Positions 42,328 through 52,705 of a DNA stretch of 64,000 nt are shown piece by piece. This DNA is from Enterobacter sp. RIT418 (GTDB taxonomy: Bacteria; Pseudomonadota; Gammaproteobacteria; Enterobacterales; Enterobacteriaceae). A program made the position numbers and the translations under genes. The DNA lies in NCBI RefSeq assembly GCF_003057745.1, contig NZ_QBJD02000008.1, positions 174,709-238,708 of the forward strand, in the 5' to 3' direction. Numbering within the stretch: position 1 is the stretch's first letter; every line of letters starts with the position of its first letter. The notes beneath the pieces are model-generated. The model saw only the letters and a list, made by a program, of their open reading frames with translations. It was not told the DNA's origin and did no database searches.

Positions 42328-43473
42328 ATGACTATAAAAACAACAGCGCTGGCAGCAGCCATTGGCGCAGCGGTGGCATTAACGTCTTTCGCTTCTCAGG
42401 CGGAAATCACTATCCTGAAACAAGATCCACAGGCGGGTAACCCGCTGAGCCGTCTGAACTTCACCGTGGGCGGCAGCATCCGTCCACAGTTTCAGAACAT
42501 GACCGGCGACGATGGTAAAAACGGCTATAAGCGTAACGGCTTCGACGGCGGCACCCGTTTCCGCTTCGCGGCGGATTACTACCTGTTTGATGACATCAGC
42601 TGGATCAGCTATTACGAGCTGGGCGTGAACATTCCTGCTCAGTTCAACTGGGACAACCACTACGCCGACGGCGCGCACGATACCAGCCGCCGCATGCTTT
42701 ACACCGGCCTGAAGAGCGATACCTGGGGTACGCTGACCTTCGGCCAGCAAAACAGCGTCTACTATGACGTGGTAGGTGCAAAAACCGATATCTGGGACTA
42801 CGACATGATCGGCCAGGCGCCGGGTAACGGGATCAACGGCGACTACGACGGTTCCTACCGTTCACGCCAGATGCTGAAATACAAGAAAACCGTAGGCGAT
42901 GCGGACATCTATGCTTCCTACCTGTTTGAAGACAGCGAATACCTGCCGGGCAACGGCCTGCGCTACAAGCGTAAAGGCGGCGGCTCGCTGGGTCTGGATT
43001 ACCATCTGACCACCGACCTGACCTGGGGCGCAGCCTGGAACTACACCCGCGCGGATATGCGTAACCCGCAAAACGGCGACAGCAAATCCTACGATCAGAA
43101 CATCCTGGGTACGGCCCTGAGCTGGACGCCGGATAACTGGACCTTCTCCGCAGGCGGCGGCTGGTATCAGAACTTCCTGACCACCAAAAAAGTCTCTACG
43201 GATAACTACTTCGCGGGCGACGCGTGGGGTATTGAATACTTCGCAGGGTATAAATTCCCAATCGGTCAGTACGCGGTGAAATCTATCCAGCCTTACTTCA
43301 TGGGCGATCGCATCGAGTACGTGAACGGTCGTAACTACCAGCGCATCGACAACGGCGTGGGTATCAGCTTCCAGCTGGACTACGGCTTCCGCGTGGATTA
43401 CGAACACGTGTTCACCTCAAGCACCGACAACCTGGGCGATATGAACCTGGTGCGTCTGCGCTACGACTTCTAA
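42328..43473 (+). CDS. Outer membrane porin, general porin superfamily
   Basis: A 381-residue protein with signal peptide (MTIKTTALAAAIGAAVAL to ASQA) and an outer-membrane beta-barrel: alternating aromatic/polar strands, conserved GLKSDTWGTLTFGQQNSVYY and a C-terminal Phe (VRLRYDF). The loop DIWDYDMIGQAPGNGINGDY is where constriction loop 3 of trimeric porins lies. Substrate unknown. In E. coli no porin occurs between ybbP and mnmH, so this is an Enterobacter-side insertion. GGAAAAATA lies upstream. Confidence 0.85.
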   Translation: MTIKTTALAAAIGAAVALTSFASQAEITILKQDPQAGNPLSRLNFTVGGSIRPQFQNMTGDDGKNGYKRNGFDGGTRFRFAADYYLFDDISWISYYELGVNIPAQFNWDNHYADGAHDTSRRMLYTGLKSDTWGTLTFGQQNSVYYDVVGAKTDIWDYDMIGQAPGNGINGDYDGSYRSRQMLKYKKTVGDADIYASYLFEDSEYLPGNGLRYKRKGGGSLGLDYHLTTDLTWGAAWNYTRADMRNPQNGDSKSYDQNILGTALSWTPDNWTFSAGGGWYQNFLTTKKVSTDNYFAGDAWGIEYFAGYKFPIGQYAVKSIQPYFMGDRIEYVNGRNYQRIDNGVGISFQLDYGFRVDYEHVFTSSTDNLGDMNLVRLRYDF

Positions 43474-43500
43474 GGTCGTTTTGCCGGAGGCGGCCTGAGG

Positions 43501-43534
43501 CCCTCACCCTGACCCTCTCCCATGGGGAGAGGGA
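43501..43534. repeat. GAGAGGG-type dispersed palindrome, copy 1
   Basis: CCCTCACCCTGACCCTCTCC, then CATGGGGAGAGGGA. Related copies are at 49214-49297 and 52706-52796. Confidence 0.75.
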
Positions 43535-43544
43535 ACAAGCATTC

Positions 43545-43569
43545 AAAACGGCAACCTGGTTGCCGTTTT
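43545..43569. terminator. Porin gene terminator
   Basis: A stem AAAACGGCAA/TTGCCGTTTT with short loop lies between the convergent porin and mnmH genes. T-rich on both strands. Confidence 0.8.
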
Positions 43570-43581
43570 GCTTTTACTTCG

Positions 43582-44652
43582 CTAGCGCTCAAGCCACTCG
43601 GCAATGTCTTCGAACGTTCCGCGAAAAACGATTTTCTCCGCTTTCTTTTCAAGCTGATAGCGGTACATCGGGTCGTAATAATCGTTCAGCAGCGGCGCAA
43701 GCCAGCTGAAGTGCGCCTCGGTGCTGCCTGAACGCTGCTGTTCCGCCAGCGCGGCATCGAGAAGTGCCGTGAACTCCGCAAAGCGCTGCAGCCCCAGGCG
43801 GCGGCGAATGGCATACAGGCCGTGGTGCAGGTATTCGCTGTACTCCTTCCAGCCCGCTTCTTCACCGTATGCGGCGGCAAAATCGGCCCACATGTGGTCG
43901 AAATACTCTTCGCGCAGGCGCTCAAGACGAACATTAAACGGGTCTTCGACGACGGCGATAGGGGCTTCAACCATGCGATCCCGCAGGCACTCCGGCAGGT
44001 GGTTAGAGCCAATCATCCTGCCTTCATCCTCCAGCACCCAGCGCGCCGCGTCTTTTTTCAACAGCTCAACCGCAAGGTGGTTTTCGAAGCTTGCCTGAGA
44101 GCGCTGCGGCGTGAGCGTGCGGCCAAACGACGAGCCGCGGTGGTGCGCCAGCCCCTCGAGATCCACGCCCTGCGCGTGCTGCTTCACCAGCAGCGTTTTG
44201 CCGCTGCCGGTACAGCCGCCGATCAGCACCATCGGCTTTTGCACCTGTTCAGCGGTAGCCTGAATCGCCGTCTGGCGCAGGGCTTTATAACCGCCCGCGA
44301 CCAGCGGGTACTCCACGCCAGCCTCTTTGAGCCAGGCCTGCGTAATGTGCGAGCGCTGCCCGCCGCGCGCGCAGCAGAGATAGCCCCCGGGATTAGCAAG
44401 GCAGGCCTCGCGCCAGGCGGTGATTCTCGCCTCGCGGATATTTCCCTTCACCAGGCTATGGCCGAGTGCGAGCGCCGCCTCGGGCCCCTGGCGCTTGTAG
44501 CAGGTCCCCACGGCGGCGCGTTCGTCGTCGTTCATTAAGGGCAGGTTGATTGCGGCGGGCATCGCGCCCTGGGCAAATTCGATCGGCGCGCGAACGTCGA
44601 TTAAAGGGGTATCGGACGCGAGGATCGCGCGATAGTCCGTTCCATCGTTCAT
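43582..44652 (-). CDS. mnmH: tRNA 2-selenouridine/geranyl-2-thiouridine synthase
   Basis: The 356-residue enzyme (SelU/YbbB) replaces sulphur with selenium at the wobble uridine of tRNAs. An N-terminal rhodanese domain holds the active cysteine region [11 protein letters not shown] (Cys93/Cys94) and a P-loop GGCTGSGKT lies near residue 143. Length is close to the E. coli enzyme (364). It is convergent with the porin gene. Confidence 0.93.
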   Translation of the reverse strand: MNDGTDYRAILASDTPLIDVRAPIEFAQGAMPAAINLPLMNDDERAAVGTCYKRQGPEAALALGHSLVKGNIREARITAWREACLANPGGYLCCARGGQRSHITQAWLKEAGVEYPLVAGGYKALRQTAIQATAEQVQKPMVLIGGCTGSGKTLLVKQHAQGVDLEGLAHHRGSSFGRTLTPQRSQASFENHLAVELLKKDAARWVLEDEGRMIGSNHLPECLRDRMVEAPIAVVEDPFNVRLERLREEYFDHMWADFAAAYGEEAGWKEYSEYLHHGLYAIRRRLGLQRFAEFTALLDAALAEQQRSGSTEAHFSWLAPLLNDYYDPMYRYQLEKKAEKIVFRGTFEDIAEWLER

Positions 44653-44735
44653 GGTTATTCCAGAAGAAAACTGAGCAGCAATGGGCGGGATTGTACGCCG
44701 GGGAAGGGGAAGGTCAACTCCCCGGCGGGGGATAC

Positions 44736-45803
44736 TTACTTCAGTTTTGACTGCGCCCAGACAATGCCGCTGGCATATTCTGGCGGCAGCAGCGGGACGA
44801 TCGCTTCCAGCGTGGCGCTCAGACGATCGTTGTCGACGTCGTTCAGGTTCAGGTGGCCCACCTTCCGGCCGGGACGCACCTCTTTGTCGTACCAGTGCAG
44901 ATGCACCAGCGGCAGCTTCAGCCAGTCGACGTTCAGATCGGTGCCGATCAGGTTGATCATCACCGACGGGCTGTTCACCACCGGCTGCGGCATCGGCAGG
45001 CCGGTAATGGCGCGCAGGTGCAGCTCAAACTGGCTGATGGACGCGCCGTTTTGCGTCCAGTGGCCGCTGTTGTGCACGCGCGGCGCCAGCTCGTTGATCA
45101 GCAGGCCGGACGGGGTGACGAAGCACTCCATCGCCATCACGCCCACGTAGCCCAGCTCGTGCATGATGGCCGAGAGCATCTCTTCCGCCTGCGCCTGCTG
45201 GGCGGCATTGGCCTGCGGGAACGCCACGCTGGTGCGCAGAATGCCGTCCTGGTGCAGGTTATGGGTCAGCGGATAAAACACGGTGCTGCCGTCGTGGGCG
45301 CGTGCCCCTACCAGCGACACTTCGCCGCTAAAGTTGATGCCCTGCTCAACGATGCACTCGCCGTAGCACTCATCCGGCAGCTGGTTGGTTTCATCGGCGC
45401 GCAGCCGCCACTGGCCGCGACCGTCGTAGCCGCCGACGCGGCGCTTAACGATTGCCAGATCGCCGAGCATGGCGAAGACGTCGTTCCACTCGCCTTTATC
45501 CGAGAGCAATTGCCACGGCGCGGTGGCGAGCCCGAGCCTGTCGAACAGCTGCTTTTGCGTCAGGCGGTCGGCGATAATCGGGAACACGTCGCGGTTCACG
45601 AAGGCGCTGTGGCGCGCCAGCTCGCGGGTCAGGGCGGTCTCCGGCCAGCGCTCAATCTCGGCGGTGATCACGCTCTGGTGGAAGGGAACGGCTTCCGGTT
45701 CGGCGTCCAGCCCCACGGGCCAGACGGCAATCCCCAGCGGCTCGCCGGCCTGGCGCAGCATGCGGCCCAGCTGGCCGTTACCCAGTACGCAGACCTGCTT
45801 CAT
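44736..45803 (-). CDS. purK: N5-carboxyaminoimidazole ribonucleotide synthase PurK
   Basis: The 355-residue ATP-grasp enzyme converts AIR, ATP and bicarbonate to N5-CAIR in purine synthesis. Recognisable segments are [20 protein letters not shown] at the N-terminus, [12 protein letters not shown] and the acidic metal site [12 protein letters not shown] / [14 protein letters not shown]. Start overlaps purE by 4 bp, forming the purEK operon. Confidence 0.95.
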   Translation of the reverse strand: MKQVCVLGNGQLGRMLRQAGEPLGIAVWPVGLDAEPEAVPFHQSVITAEIERWPETALTRELARHSAFVNRDVFPIIADRLTQKQLFDRLGLATAPWQLLSDKGEWNDVFAMLGDLAIVKRRVGGYDGRGQWRLRADETNQLPDECYGECIVEQGINFSGEVSLVGARAHDGSTVFYPLTHNLHQDGILRTSVAFPQANAAQQAQAEEMLSAIMHELGYVGVMAMECFVTPSGLLINELAPRVHNSGHWTQNGASISQFELHLRAITGLPMPQPVVNSPSVMINLIGTDLNVDWLKLPLVHLHWYDKEVRPGRKVGHLNLNDVDNDRLSATLEAIVPLLPPEYASGIVWAQSKLK

Positions 45804-46309
45804 GCCGCACCCCGCGGGTCCGGGTTGTCCAGCACCTCGTCGGTCTGAGCTTTGCGCCAGTCCGCCAGGCGCTGGCGCAAGCCTTTGTCGTGGGTAGCCA
45901 GAATCTGCGCGGCCAGCAGGGCGGCGTTGGCCGCGCCCGCTTTGCCAATCGCCAGCGTGCCGACCGGAATGCCGCGCGGCATCTGAACGATGGAGTAAAG
46001 GCTATCGACGCCGCTCAGCGCGGCGCTTTGTACCGGTACGCCCAGCACCGGCACCAGGGTTTTTGCGGCAATCATGCCCGGCAGGTGTGCTGCGCCGCCC
46101 GCACCGGCAATAATCACCTCATAGCCGTTCTCTTCGGCGCCTTCGGCGAAGCTGAACAGCTTATCGGGAGTACGGTGTGCGGAGACCACTTCAACGTGGT
46201 GCGGAACGTCCAGGATTTCGAAGATTTCGGCGGCGAACTGCATGGTGGCCCAGTCGCTTTTGGACCCCATCACGATGGCGACACGCGCCGGATTATTGCG
46301 GGAAGACAT
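45800..46309 (-). CDS. purE: N5-CAIR mutase PurE
   Basis: The 169-residue mutase makes CAIR from N5-CAIR. Conserved segments are [26 protein letters not shown] and [16 protein letters not shown]. The start ATG at 46309 ([10 protein letters not shown]) has AGGAG upstream; the longer frame to 46381 would run into the operator. A PurR box lies 72 bp upstream. Confidence 0.95.
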   Translation of the reverse strand: MSSRNNPARVAIVMGSKSDWATMQFAAEIFEILDVPHHVEVVSAHRTPDKLFSFAEGAEENGYEVIIAGAGGAAHLPGMIAAKTLVPVLGVPVQSAALSGVDSLYSIVQMPRGIPVGTLAIGKAGAANAALLAAQILATHDKGLRQRLADWRKAQTDEVLDNPDPRGAA

Positions 46310-46380
46310 GCGTCTTAAAACTCCTGTGGTGCGAAACACACTGCTTTCGAGGGCACAGAGAATAGCATGGAATATCGGCA

Positions 46381-46396
46381 AGGAAAACGGTTGCGC
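46381..46396 (-). promoter_or_regulatory. PurR operator of purEK
   Basis: The minus strand reads GCGCAACCGTTTTCCT, close to the PurR consensus ACGCAAACGTTTNCNT. It is placed upstream of purE. Confidence 0.8.
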
Positions 46397-46427
46397 GGCT
46401 AAAGACGCCGCAAAGTCGTACGGATAT

Positions 46428-47150
46428 TTAGAACGGAAAAGCGATAAGTTCGACGCCGCCAGGCGTGACTTTCACCATCGATCCTTCGCTGTGCCAGGCG
46501 CCTAATACCACGCGATGGGCGGGTTCGCCGCTAGCGATAAGTTCGTGGACGTCAGGACGGTGGGTATGGCCGTGGATCAGCCACTGGACGCGGTGCTTTT
46601 CCATCACGTCGACAACCGCCTGCGGGTTAACGTCCATGATGGTCATCGATTTGCTGCTGTTGGCGGCCCTGCTGCCCGCGCGCATTCTGGCGGCGATGCG
46701 GCTGCGGATAAACAGCGGCAGGGCGAGGAACAGCCTTTGGATCCACGGCGTGTGGACCTTGGCGCGAAACGCCTGGTAGCCGACGTCATCCGTACACAGC
46801 GTGTCGCCGTGCATGATCAGAACCTTGCGGCCGTAGAGGTCGAGCACCTGTTCTTCCGGCAGCAGCGTCATGCCGCTTTCGCGGGCGTAGCGCCTGCCGA
46901 TCAGGAAATCACGGTTGCCGTGAATGAAATAGCAGGGAACGCCGGACTCAACCAGCGCCTTAATGGCGGAGGCCATTTCACGGTGCAGCGGGTTGGGGTC
47001 GTCGTCGCCAATCCAGGCTTCAAAGAGGTCGCCGAGGATATACAGCGCGTCGGCGCTTTTCGCTTCACCGCGTAAAAAACGCAGAAAACCGGCGGTAATC
47101 GCCGGTTCTTCCGTTTGCAGATGCAGATCCGCAATAAAGAGTGTCGCCAC
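46428..47150 (-). CDS. lpxH: UDP-2,3-diacylglucosamine pyrophosphatase LpxH
   Basis: The 240-residue enzyme hydrolyses UDP-diacylglucosamine to lipid X in lipid A synthesis. Metallophosphatase motifs are [29 protein letters not shown] and [10 protein letters not shown]. It starts 3 bp after the ppiB stop and is co-transcribed with it. Confidence 0.95.
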   Translation of the reverse strand: MATLFIADLHLQTEEPAITAGFLRFLRGEAKSADALYILGDLFEAWIGDDDPNPLHREMASAIKALVESGVPCYFIHGNRDFLIGRRYARESGMTLLPEEQVLDLYGRKVLIMHGDTLCTDDVGYQAFRAKVHTPWIQRLFLALPLFIRSRIAARMRAGSRAANSSKSMTIMDVNPQAVVDVMEKHRVQWLIHGHTHRPDVHELIASGEPAHRVVLGAWHSEGSMVKVTPGGVELIAFPF

Positions 47151-47153
47151 GAA

Positions 47154-47648
47154 TTACTCGCTGACGGTCACGCTTGTAATCACAACGTCTTCTTTTGGAA
47201 CGTCCTGATGCATGCCGCTGCGGCCGGTGGAAACGGCTTTGATCTTATCAACCACGTCCATCCCTTCAACCACTTCTGCGAATACGCAGTAGCCCCAGCC
47301 CTGCAGGCTTTCGCCGGAGAAGTTCAGGAAGTCGTTATCGGCCACGTTGATGAAGAACTGGGCGGTCGCGGAGTGTGGCGCCTGAGTACGGGCCATTGCC
47401 AGCGTGCCACGGGTATTTTTCAGGCCGTTGTTCGCTTCGTTTTTGATCGCTTCTTTTGTCTCTTTCTGGCGCATGCCAGGTTCGAAACCGCCGCCCTGGA
47501 TCATAAAGCCGTTGATCACGCGGTGGAAAATGGTGTTGTTGTAGAAACCTTCGCGGCAGTAGTCCAGGAAGTTTTTAACTGTTTCAGGCGCTTTGTCATC
47601 AAAGGTTTTGATTACGATATCGCCATGATTAGTGTGGAAAGTAACCAT
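47154..47648 (-). CDS. ppiB: Cytoplasmic peptidyl-prolyl isomerase B
   Basis: A 164-residue cyclophilin without signal peptide, with [18 protein letters not shown], the active-site Arg in FHRV, and [17 protein letters not shown]. It is divergent from cysS and precedes lpxH, as in E. coli. Confidence 0.95.
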   Translation of the reverse strand: MVTFHTNHGDIVIKTFDDKAPETVKNFLDYCREGFYNNTIFHRVINGFMIQGGGFEPGMRQKETKEAIKNEANNGLKNTRGTLAMARTQAPHSATAQFFINVADNDFLNFSGESLQGWGYCVFAEVVEGMDVVDKIKAVSTGRSGMHQDVPKEDVVITSVTVSE

Positions 47649-47822
47649 TTTTGCATCCTGTTCCGTTATTGTGGTGCATCGACCCGCGTTCGGGTCACAT
47701 ATAGGGGCCTGTTATAGCATAACCGCAGGACGCGATCACCTTGCATTGTGTGCTGCTTCGACGATGAATAATGGGTATGATAGAAAAGTTACTATCCACA
47801 CACGTCTCACATGGAATCTTCG

Positions 47823-49208
47823 ATGTTAAAAATTTTTAATACAATGACGCGCCAAAAAGAGGAATTTAAACCTATCCATGCCGGGGAAGTCGGCATGTAC
47901 GTGTGTGGAATCACGGTTTACGATCTCTGTCATATCGGCCATGGCCGTACCTTTGTCTCTTTTGACGTGGTGTCGCGCTACCTGCGTTTTCTGGGCTATA
48001 AACTGAAATACGTGCGCAACATCACCGATATCGACGACAAAATCATCAAGCGTGCCAACGAAAACGGCGAAAGCTTCGTGGCGCTGGTCGATCGCATGAT
48101 CGTCGAGATGCACAAGGACTTTGACGCCCTGAACATTCTGCGCCCGGACAGCGAGCCGCGCGCGACGCACCACATCCACGAAATTATCGAGATCACCGAA
48201 AAGCTGATCGAACGCGGTCACGCCTACGTGGCGGAAAACGGCGACGTAATGTTCTCCGTGCCAACGGACCCGACCTACGGCTCGCTGTCCCGTCAGGATC
48301 TGGAGCAGCTCCAGGCCGGCGCGCGCGTGGACGTGGTCGACGTGAAGCGTAACCCGATGGACTTCGTGCTGTGGAAGATGTCGAAAGAGGGTGAACCAAG
48401 CTGGCCGTCCCCGTGGGGCGAAGGGCGTCCGGGATGGCACATTGAGTGCTCCGCGATGAACTGCAAGCAGCTGGGCAAACACTTCGACATTCACGGCGGC
48501 GGTTCGGATCTGATGTTCCCGCACCACGAAAACGAAATTGCCCAGTCCACCTGCGCCCACGGCGGCGAATACGTGAACTACTGGATGCACTCCGGCATGG
48601 TGATGGTTGACCGCGAGAAGATGTCAAAATCGCTGGGCAACTTCTTTACCGTGCGCGACGTGCTGAAGTACTACGACGCGGAAACCGTACGCTACTTCCT
48701 GATGTCCGGCCACTATCGCAGCCAGCTGAACTACAGCGAAGAGAACCTCAAGCAGGCCCGCTCGGCGCTGGAGCGCCTGTACACCGCGCTGCGCGGCACC
48801 GACAAATCCGTTGCGCCTGCGGGCGGCGAGGCGTTCGAAGCGCGCTTCATTGAGGTGATGAACGATGACTTCAACACCCCGGAAGCGTACTCCGTGCTGT
48901 TCGACATGGCGCGCGAGGTCAACCGCCTGAAGTCAGAAGATATGGCCGCGGCCAACGCGCTGGCGTCGCATCTGCGCAAGCTCTCTTCCGTGCTCGGCCT
49001 GCTGGAGCAGGAGCCGGAGGCGTTCCTGCAGGGCGGCGCGCAGGCGGACGACGGCGAAGTGGCGGAGATTGAAGCGTTGATCAAGGCGCGCCTGGAGGCG
49101 CGTCAGGTGAAAGACTGGGCGGCGGCGGACGCGGCGCGTAACCGTCTGACTGAGATGGGTATTATTCTGGAAGACGGCCCGCAGGGAACGACCTGGCGCC
49201 GTAAGTAA
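47823..49208 (+). CDS. cysS: Cysteinyl-tRNA synthetase
   Basis: The 461-residue class I synthetase has HIGH ([13 protein letters not shown]) and KMSKS ([11 protein letters not shown]), plus zinc ligands including Cys28 (YVCGITVYD) and the [10 protein letters not shown] and [10 protein letters not shown] segments. Start ATG 47823 (MLKIFNTM) rather than 47811 by comparison with E. coli. Confidence 0.96.
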   Translation: MLKIFNTMTRQKEEFKPIHAGEVGMYVCGITVYDLCHIGHGRTFVSFDVVSRYLRFLGYKLKYVRNITDIDDKIIKRANENGESFVALVDRMIVEMHKDFDALNILRPDSEPRATHHIHEIIEITEKLIERGHAYVAENGDVMFSVPTDPTYGSLSRQDLEQLQAGARVDVVDVKRNPMDFVLWKMSKEGEPSWPSPWGEGRPGWHIECSAMNCKQLGKHFDIHGGGSDLMFPHHENEIAQSTCAHGGEYVNYWMHSGMVMVDREKMSKSLGNFFTVRDVLKYYDAETVRYFLMSGHYRSQLNYSEENLKQARSALERLYTALRGTDKSVAPAGGEAFEARFIEVMNDDFNTPEAYSVLFDMAREVNRLKSEDMAAANALASHLRKLSSVLGLLEQEPEAFLQGGAQADDGEVAEIEALIKARLEARQVKDWAAADAARNRLTEMGIILEDGPQGTTWRRK

Positions 49209-49213
49209 TTTCC

Positions 49214-49297
49214 ACCCTCACCCTAACCCTCTCCCTAAGGGAGAGGGGATCGTTCGGTTGTCTCCCTCTCCCCGTGGGAGAGGGCCGGGGTGAGGGC
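49214..49297. repeat. GAGAGGG-type dispersed palindrome, copy 2 (head-to-head pair)
   Basis: Two copies face each other: CCCTCACCCTAACCCTCTCC at the left and GAGAGGGCCGGGGTGAGGG at the right, each with its own short palindrome. It separates the convergent cysS and ybcI. Confidence 0.75.
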
Positions 49298-49298
49298 A

Positions 49299-49826
49299 TC
49301 AGCGCGCGCGTTTTCTCCACCACAGCAACCCCATCAGCACTACCCCCGGTAGCCACACCCACTGCAGTTCCGAGATAATTACCTGATGCCCGTACGGCGT
49401 AGCGTAGCGCGACAGCGCAAACGGCGCGACCTTGATCACCTGCCACGGCGCGAAGAACCGTTCATCCGACCACGGCCACAGCCAGCCGACGCCTTTCCCG
49501 CCCGTGGTGATCGAATCCAGCAGGCTGTGCGACAGCAGCGAGACGGTTAAAAACAGCCAGCACCGCGTCAGGCTGGCCCTGAACCATCGTCGGCCAATCA
49601 GCACGCAGAGTATCGGCACCACAAAGGCGAACAGCAGGGAGTGGGTAAAACCGCGATGGCCGAAAATATTTCCGTAGGCGACGCCGAATTTAAACGCCAG
49701 CACGTCGGCGTCCGGCAGCATCGCGAGCATGACACTGGCAAACAGCAGGCGGGAAGGGATGACTTTAGTTCCCAGGCCTAAGCCCAGGCAAAGAGGTACA
49801 GCGGCGTGAGTGATAACGGTAGGCAT
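49299..49826 (-). CDS. ybcI: Inner membrane metal-dependent hydrolase-like protein YbcI
   Basis: The 175-residue protein belongs to the YdjM/DUF457 family, with membrane segments and conserved His/Asp: MLPDADVLAFKFGVAYG, FGHRGFTHSLLFAF, SHSLLDSITTGG. Function is not established. Start ATG at 49826 (MPTVITHAAVPLCLG), as in E. coli. Confidence 0.9.
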   Translation of the reverse strand: MPTVITHAAVPLCLGLGLGTKVIPSRLLFASVMLAMLPDADVLAFKFGVAYGNIFGHRGFTHSLLFAFVVPILCVLIGRRWFRASLTRCWLFLTVSLLSHSLLDSITTGGKGVGWLWPWSDERFFAPWQVIKVAPFALSRYATPYGHQVIISELQWVWLPGVVLMGLLWWRKRAR

Positions 49827-49899
49827 TGCAATTATTCCCGGCAAATCATGGAAATATAGCAGCGAATTCGCCCCAGCAAACCTGCGCCGAATTCTGAAT

Positions 49900-50916
49900 T
49901 TACGCCGACTCGCGCGCGATAAGCTGCCCGGAAAGGGTAATGCGCTGCGTTTGCAGATCCGGCTCTTTCAGCCTGCGGATCATCAGCCCGGCGGCCTGAC
50001 GCCCGGTCTCTTCGCTGGCGGAGGAGACGTAGGTAAACGACGGCGAAGTCAGGTTAACGTGCAGCATATCCTCAAAGCCCACCAGCGCGACCTGCTGGGT
50101 TAAAAATACGTCTTTCCCCACGGTACGCCCCACCTGATGAATACCCGAGAGAGAACCAATTATCGCGTCCGGCGAATGGCAGAGCAGGGCGGTAATGGTG
50201 TTGTTCTTTTCCAGCAGATGGCGGGTGGCGAAGCCGGCGGCCATCGTGTCATCGCTGCAGGCGGGGGAATAGTCGTCGCGCCAGATCAGGCCGTTTTGCG
50301 TCATCGCGCTGCGAAAGCCGAGCAGGCGCTGCTCGCGGATCAGGCAGCCCTCGCGCCCGCCGATGTAGGCGATGTTGCGGTGCCCGCGCTCGATCAGGTA
50401 GCGCGCGGCCAGGTTTGCCGCCTGGCGGTTGTCGCGCATCACCAGGTTGCATTTCTCATCAAGCAGCGACTGCGAAACCGCGACCAGCGGCAGCGGACAC
50501 TGGCGGATCTGCTCCGGCAGCGCCGAGGTGCGGGTGTCCGAGGCCAGATAAATTACGCCCGCCACGCCCTGCTGCTTGAAGGAGAGCAGGCAGCGCTCAA
50601 GGTGCTCGCCGTCGTTCAGCGGCTGGCCGAGGAACACCATGTACCCCTGTTTTTCCAGCTCCTGAACGATGCTCGCCATCACCTTGATGGAAAAGCTGTC
50701 GCTGAAATCACGCAGGATCAGGCCGATCAGGTTAGAGGTGTTGGCGCGAAGGTTTGCGGCGGCCACGTTGTGCACATAGCCCAGCGTCGTGATGGCATCA
50801 TTGACCTTGCCGATGGTGGCCTCAGAGATTTTCCCCTTCTGGCGCAGCACCAGCGAGACGGTAGAGACCGACACGCCCGCATGCTTTGCCACATCAATGA
50901 TGCTGACTTTCTTCAA
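49900..50916 (-). CDS. LacI-family regulator (MalI-like)
   Basis: A 338-residue repressor: helix-turn-helix VSIIDVAKHAGVSVSTVSLV, then a periplasmic-binding-type effector domain (LIGLILRDFSDSFSIKVMAS; GHRNIAYIGGREGCLIREQR). Closest in style to MalI. It follows the PTS gene by 85 bp on the same strand and probably controls it through the palindromes at 52545-52573. Effector sugar unknown. Confidence 0.85.
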   Translation of the reverse strand: MKKVSIIDVAKHAGVSVSTVSLVLRQKGKISEATIGKVNDAITTLGYVHNVAAANLRANTSNLIGLILRDFSDSFSIKVMASIVQELEKQGYMVFLGQPLNDGEHLERCLLSFKQQGVAGVIYLASDTRTSALPEQIRQCPLPLVAVSQSLLDEKCNLVMRDNRQAANLAARYLIERGHRNIAYIGGREGCLIREQRLLGFRSAMTQNGLIWRDDYSPACSDDTMAAGFATRHLLEKNNTITALLCHSPDAIIGSLSGIHQVGRTVGKDVFLTQQVALVGFEDMLHVNLTSPSFTYVSSASEETGRQAAGLMIRRLKEPDLQTQRITLSGQLIARESA

Positions 50917-51000
50917 AACCGCTCCCTGAAATTCACTGATTATCAGCCAGATAAGACAACGTCTCCCAGCGTACAGGAGACGTGTCGTCCCGGCATCTTA

Positions 51001-52500
51001 TTATTTGCCGATCATCGTGGACATGGTCTGGGCGATAAACTGTGCTCTGGCACCGAAAATCACCTGAATGCCGGTGTCACCGACGAAGACCACGCCGCGC
51101 GCACCGAGCCCGTTCAGGCCGTCTTTGTCTACCGCATCGCTCTTCGCCACTTCCAGACGCAGGCGGGTAATGCAGGAACCGACGGAGTCGATGTTCTGCG
51201 CGCCGCCCAGCAGGCCGATAATCTCGGTGGCGATTTCGGTATCGGTTTTATCGTCGGCGCTGGCGGTCACTTCGGTACGACCCGGCGTTTTGACGTCGAA
51301 GCGGCGGATCACGAAGCGGAAGGTGAAGTAGTAAATCAGCGCCATCGGAATGCCGATGATAATGGCATTGAGGAAGTTGGTCTGATAGCCGTTGAACGAC
51401 GGCAGGATGCCGAACGACAGGTAGTCGATAAAGCCCGCGGAGAAGGACTTGGCGATATGCGCATGCATCAGGTACATGGTCATGTAGGCCAGGCCCGCCA
51501 TCACGGCGTTAAAGACGTACAGGATGGGCGCCACGAAGATGAAGGTGAACTCGACTGGCTCGGTGATCCCCGTCAGGAAACAGGTGAGCGCGGCGGAGAA
51601 CAGGATCCCGGCAGCGATCTTTTTATTCTTCGTGTGGGCTTCGTGATACATCGCGAGGCACGCGGCGGGCAGCGCGAACAGCATCAGCGGGAACTCGCCC
51701 TGCATGAACTTACCGGCGTTCTGGTAGGTGTCGCTGCTGAAGGACTTAACGCCTTCTTCCAGCATCTTGAACCAGATGGTCTGGTCGCCGTGGATCACCT
51801 GGCCCGCCTGGGTGGTGTAATCCCCGAACGAATACCAGAACGACGGATACCAGATGTGGTGCAGGCCGAGCGGGATCAGCGCGCGCTCCACTAGCCCGAA
51901 GATAAAGGTTGAGGCCGCCTGATTATCCCCGTTGACGACAACGGAGAGCGCGTCGATGCCGGACTGGATGTGCTGCCAGACGTACGGCAGCAGCAGCCCG
52001 AGCAGGAACGACAGAAACGCCGTCGCAATCGCCACAAAGCGCTTGCCGGAGAAGAAGCCGAGAAACTCCGGCAGCTGCATGGTGTGGAAGCGGTTATAGC
52101 ACCAGGCCGCGAGAATACCGCAGATAAGCCCGCCGAAGACGCCCATCTGCAGCGTCGGGATGCCAACGACCATCGCGTATTTTCCGCCCTGGGACGCCAT
52201 TTCCGGCGTGATGCTGAGCACGGTGCTGATGGTAATATTGGTCACAAACACCGACACCGCCGCGGAGAGCGCCGCGATGCCGGATTCCGACGCCAGGCCG
52301 ACGGCAGAACCGATGGCGAACAGCATCGGCAGGTTATCAAAAATAACCCCGCCCGCGTTCATCATCAGCGGCAGGTGGAACTTATCGCCAAAGGCCAGCA
52401 GCAGCCCCGCAGCGGGAAGCAGTGAAATTGGCAGCATTAAGGCGCGGCCAATCATCGATAACTTAGACAGCGATTTCACAAACCCTGATATCAGACTCAT
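51001..52500 (-). CDS. Glucose/maltose-type PTS enzyme IICB
   Basis: A 499-residue transporter with the IIC domain (MLPISLLPAAGLLLAFGDK; LGLHHIWYPSFWYSFGDY; GITEPVEFTFIFVAP at residues 311-325) and a C-terminal IIB domain with phospho-Cys443 (GSCITRLRLEV). It resembles PtsG/MalX but is distinct from both. There is no IIA domain, so it would use Crr or another IIA. Substrate not deducible. It forms an operon with the downstream LacI-type regulator. Confidence 0.85.
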   Translation of the reverse strand: MSLISGFVKSLSKLSMIGRALMLPISLLPAAGLLLAFGDKFHLPLMMNAGGVIFDNLPMLFAIGSAVGLASESGIAALSAAVSVFVTNITISTVLSITPEMASQGGKYAMVVGIPTLQMGVFGGLICGILAAWCYNRFHTMQLPEFLGFFSGKRFVAIATAFLSFLLGLLLPYVWQHIQSGIDALSVVVNGDNQAASTFIFGLVERALIPLGLHHIWYPSFWYSFGDYTTQAGQVIHGDQTIWFKMLEEGVKSFSSDTYQNAGKFMQGEFPLMLFALPAACLAMYHEAHTKNKKIAAGILFSAALTCFLTGITEPVEFTFIFVAPILYVFNAVMAGLAYMTMYLMHAHIAKSFSAGFIDYLSFGILPSFNGYQTNFLNAIIIGIPMALIYYFTFRFVIRRFDVKTPGRTEVTASADDKTDTEIATEIIGLLGGAQNIDSVGSCITRLRLEVAKSDAVDKDGLNGLGARGVVFVGDTGIQVIFGARAQFIAQTMSTMIGK

Positions 52501-52544
52501 GCTGATTTCCCCCGAGTAGCGCTTTTTTAGGCGCTGTTATTGTA

Positions 52545-52573
52545 AGTAGAACGTTTTAGTAGAACGTTCTACT
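52545..52573 (-). promoter_or_regulatory. Tandem LacI-type operators upstream of the PTS gene
   Basis: AGTAGAACGTTCTACT (52558-52573) is a perfect 16-bp palindrome. An imperfect copy AGTAGAACGTTTTAGT (52545-52560) overlaps it by three bases. A central CG and this length are typical of LacI-family operators. They lie 45-73 bp before the PTS start codon. Confidence 0.8.
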
Positions 52574-52705
52574 TATCGTGAGGAAAGCCTGAATTTCGCG
52601 CAACACAATTTTTACCTTTCATCAGATGAAATAGTGATTATTTGAAGTTGATCGATAATTAACCTGAATGGATGTGGGGGATAGCGTGGAGATAATGGGG
52701 ATTTT
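52574..52705. other. Upstream part of the PTS-ybcJ gap
   Basis: AT-rich and without a coding frame. It may hold the PTS promoter and a CRP-type site, which I cannot define. Confidence 0.3.

Noticed and set aside
50137..51894. Open frame of 585 codons on the plus strand
   Set aside because: Antisense to the LacI-type regulator and the PTS gene; His/Arg/Ala-rich composition typical of shadow frames.
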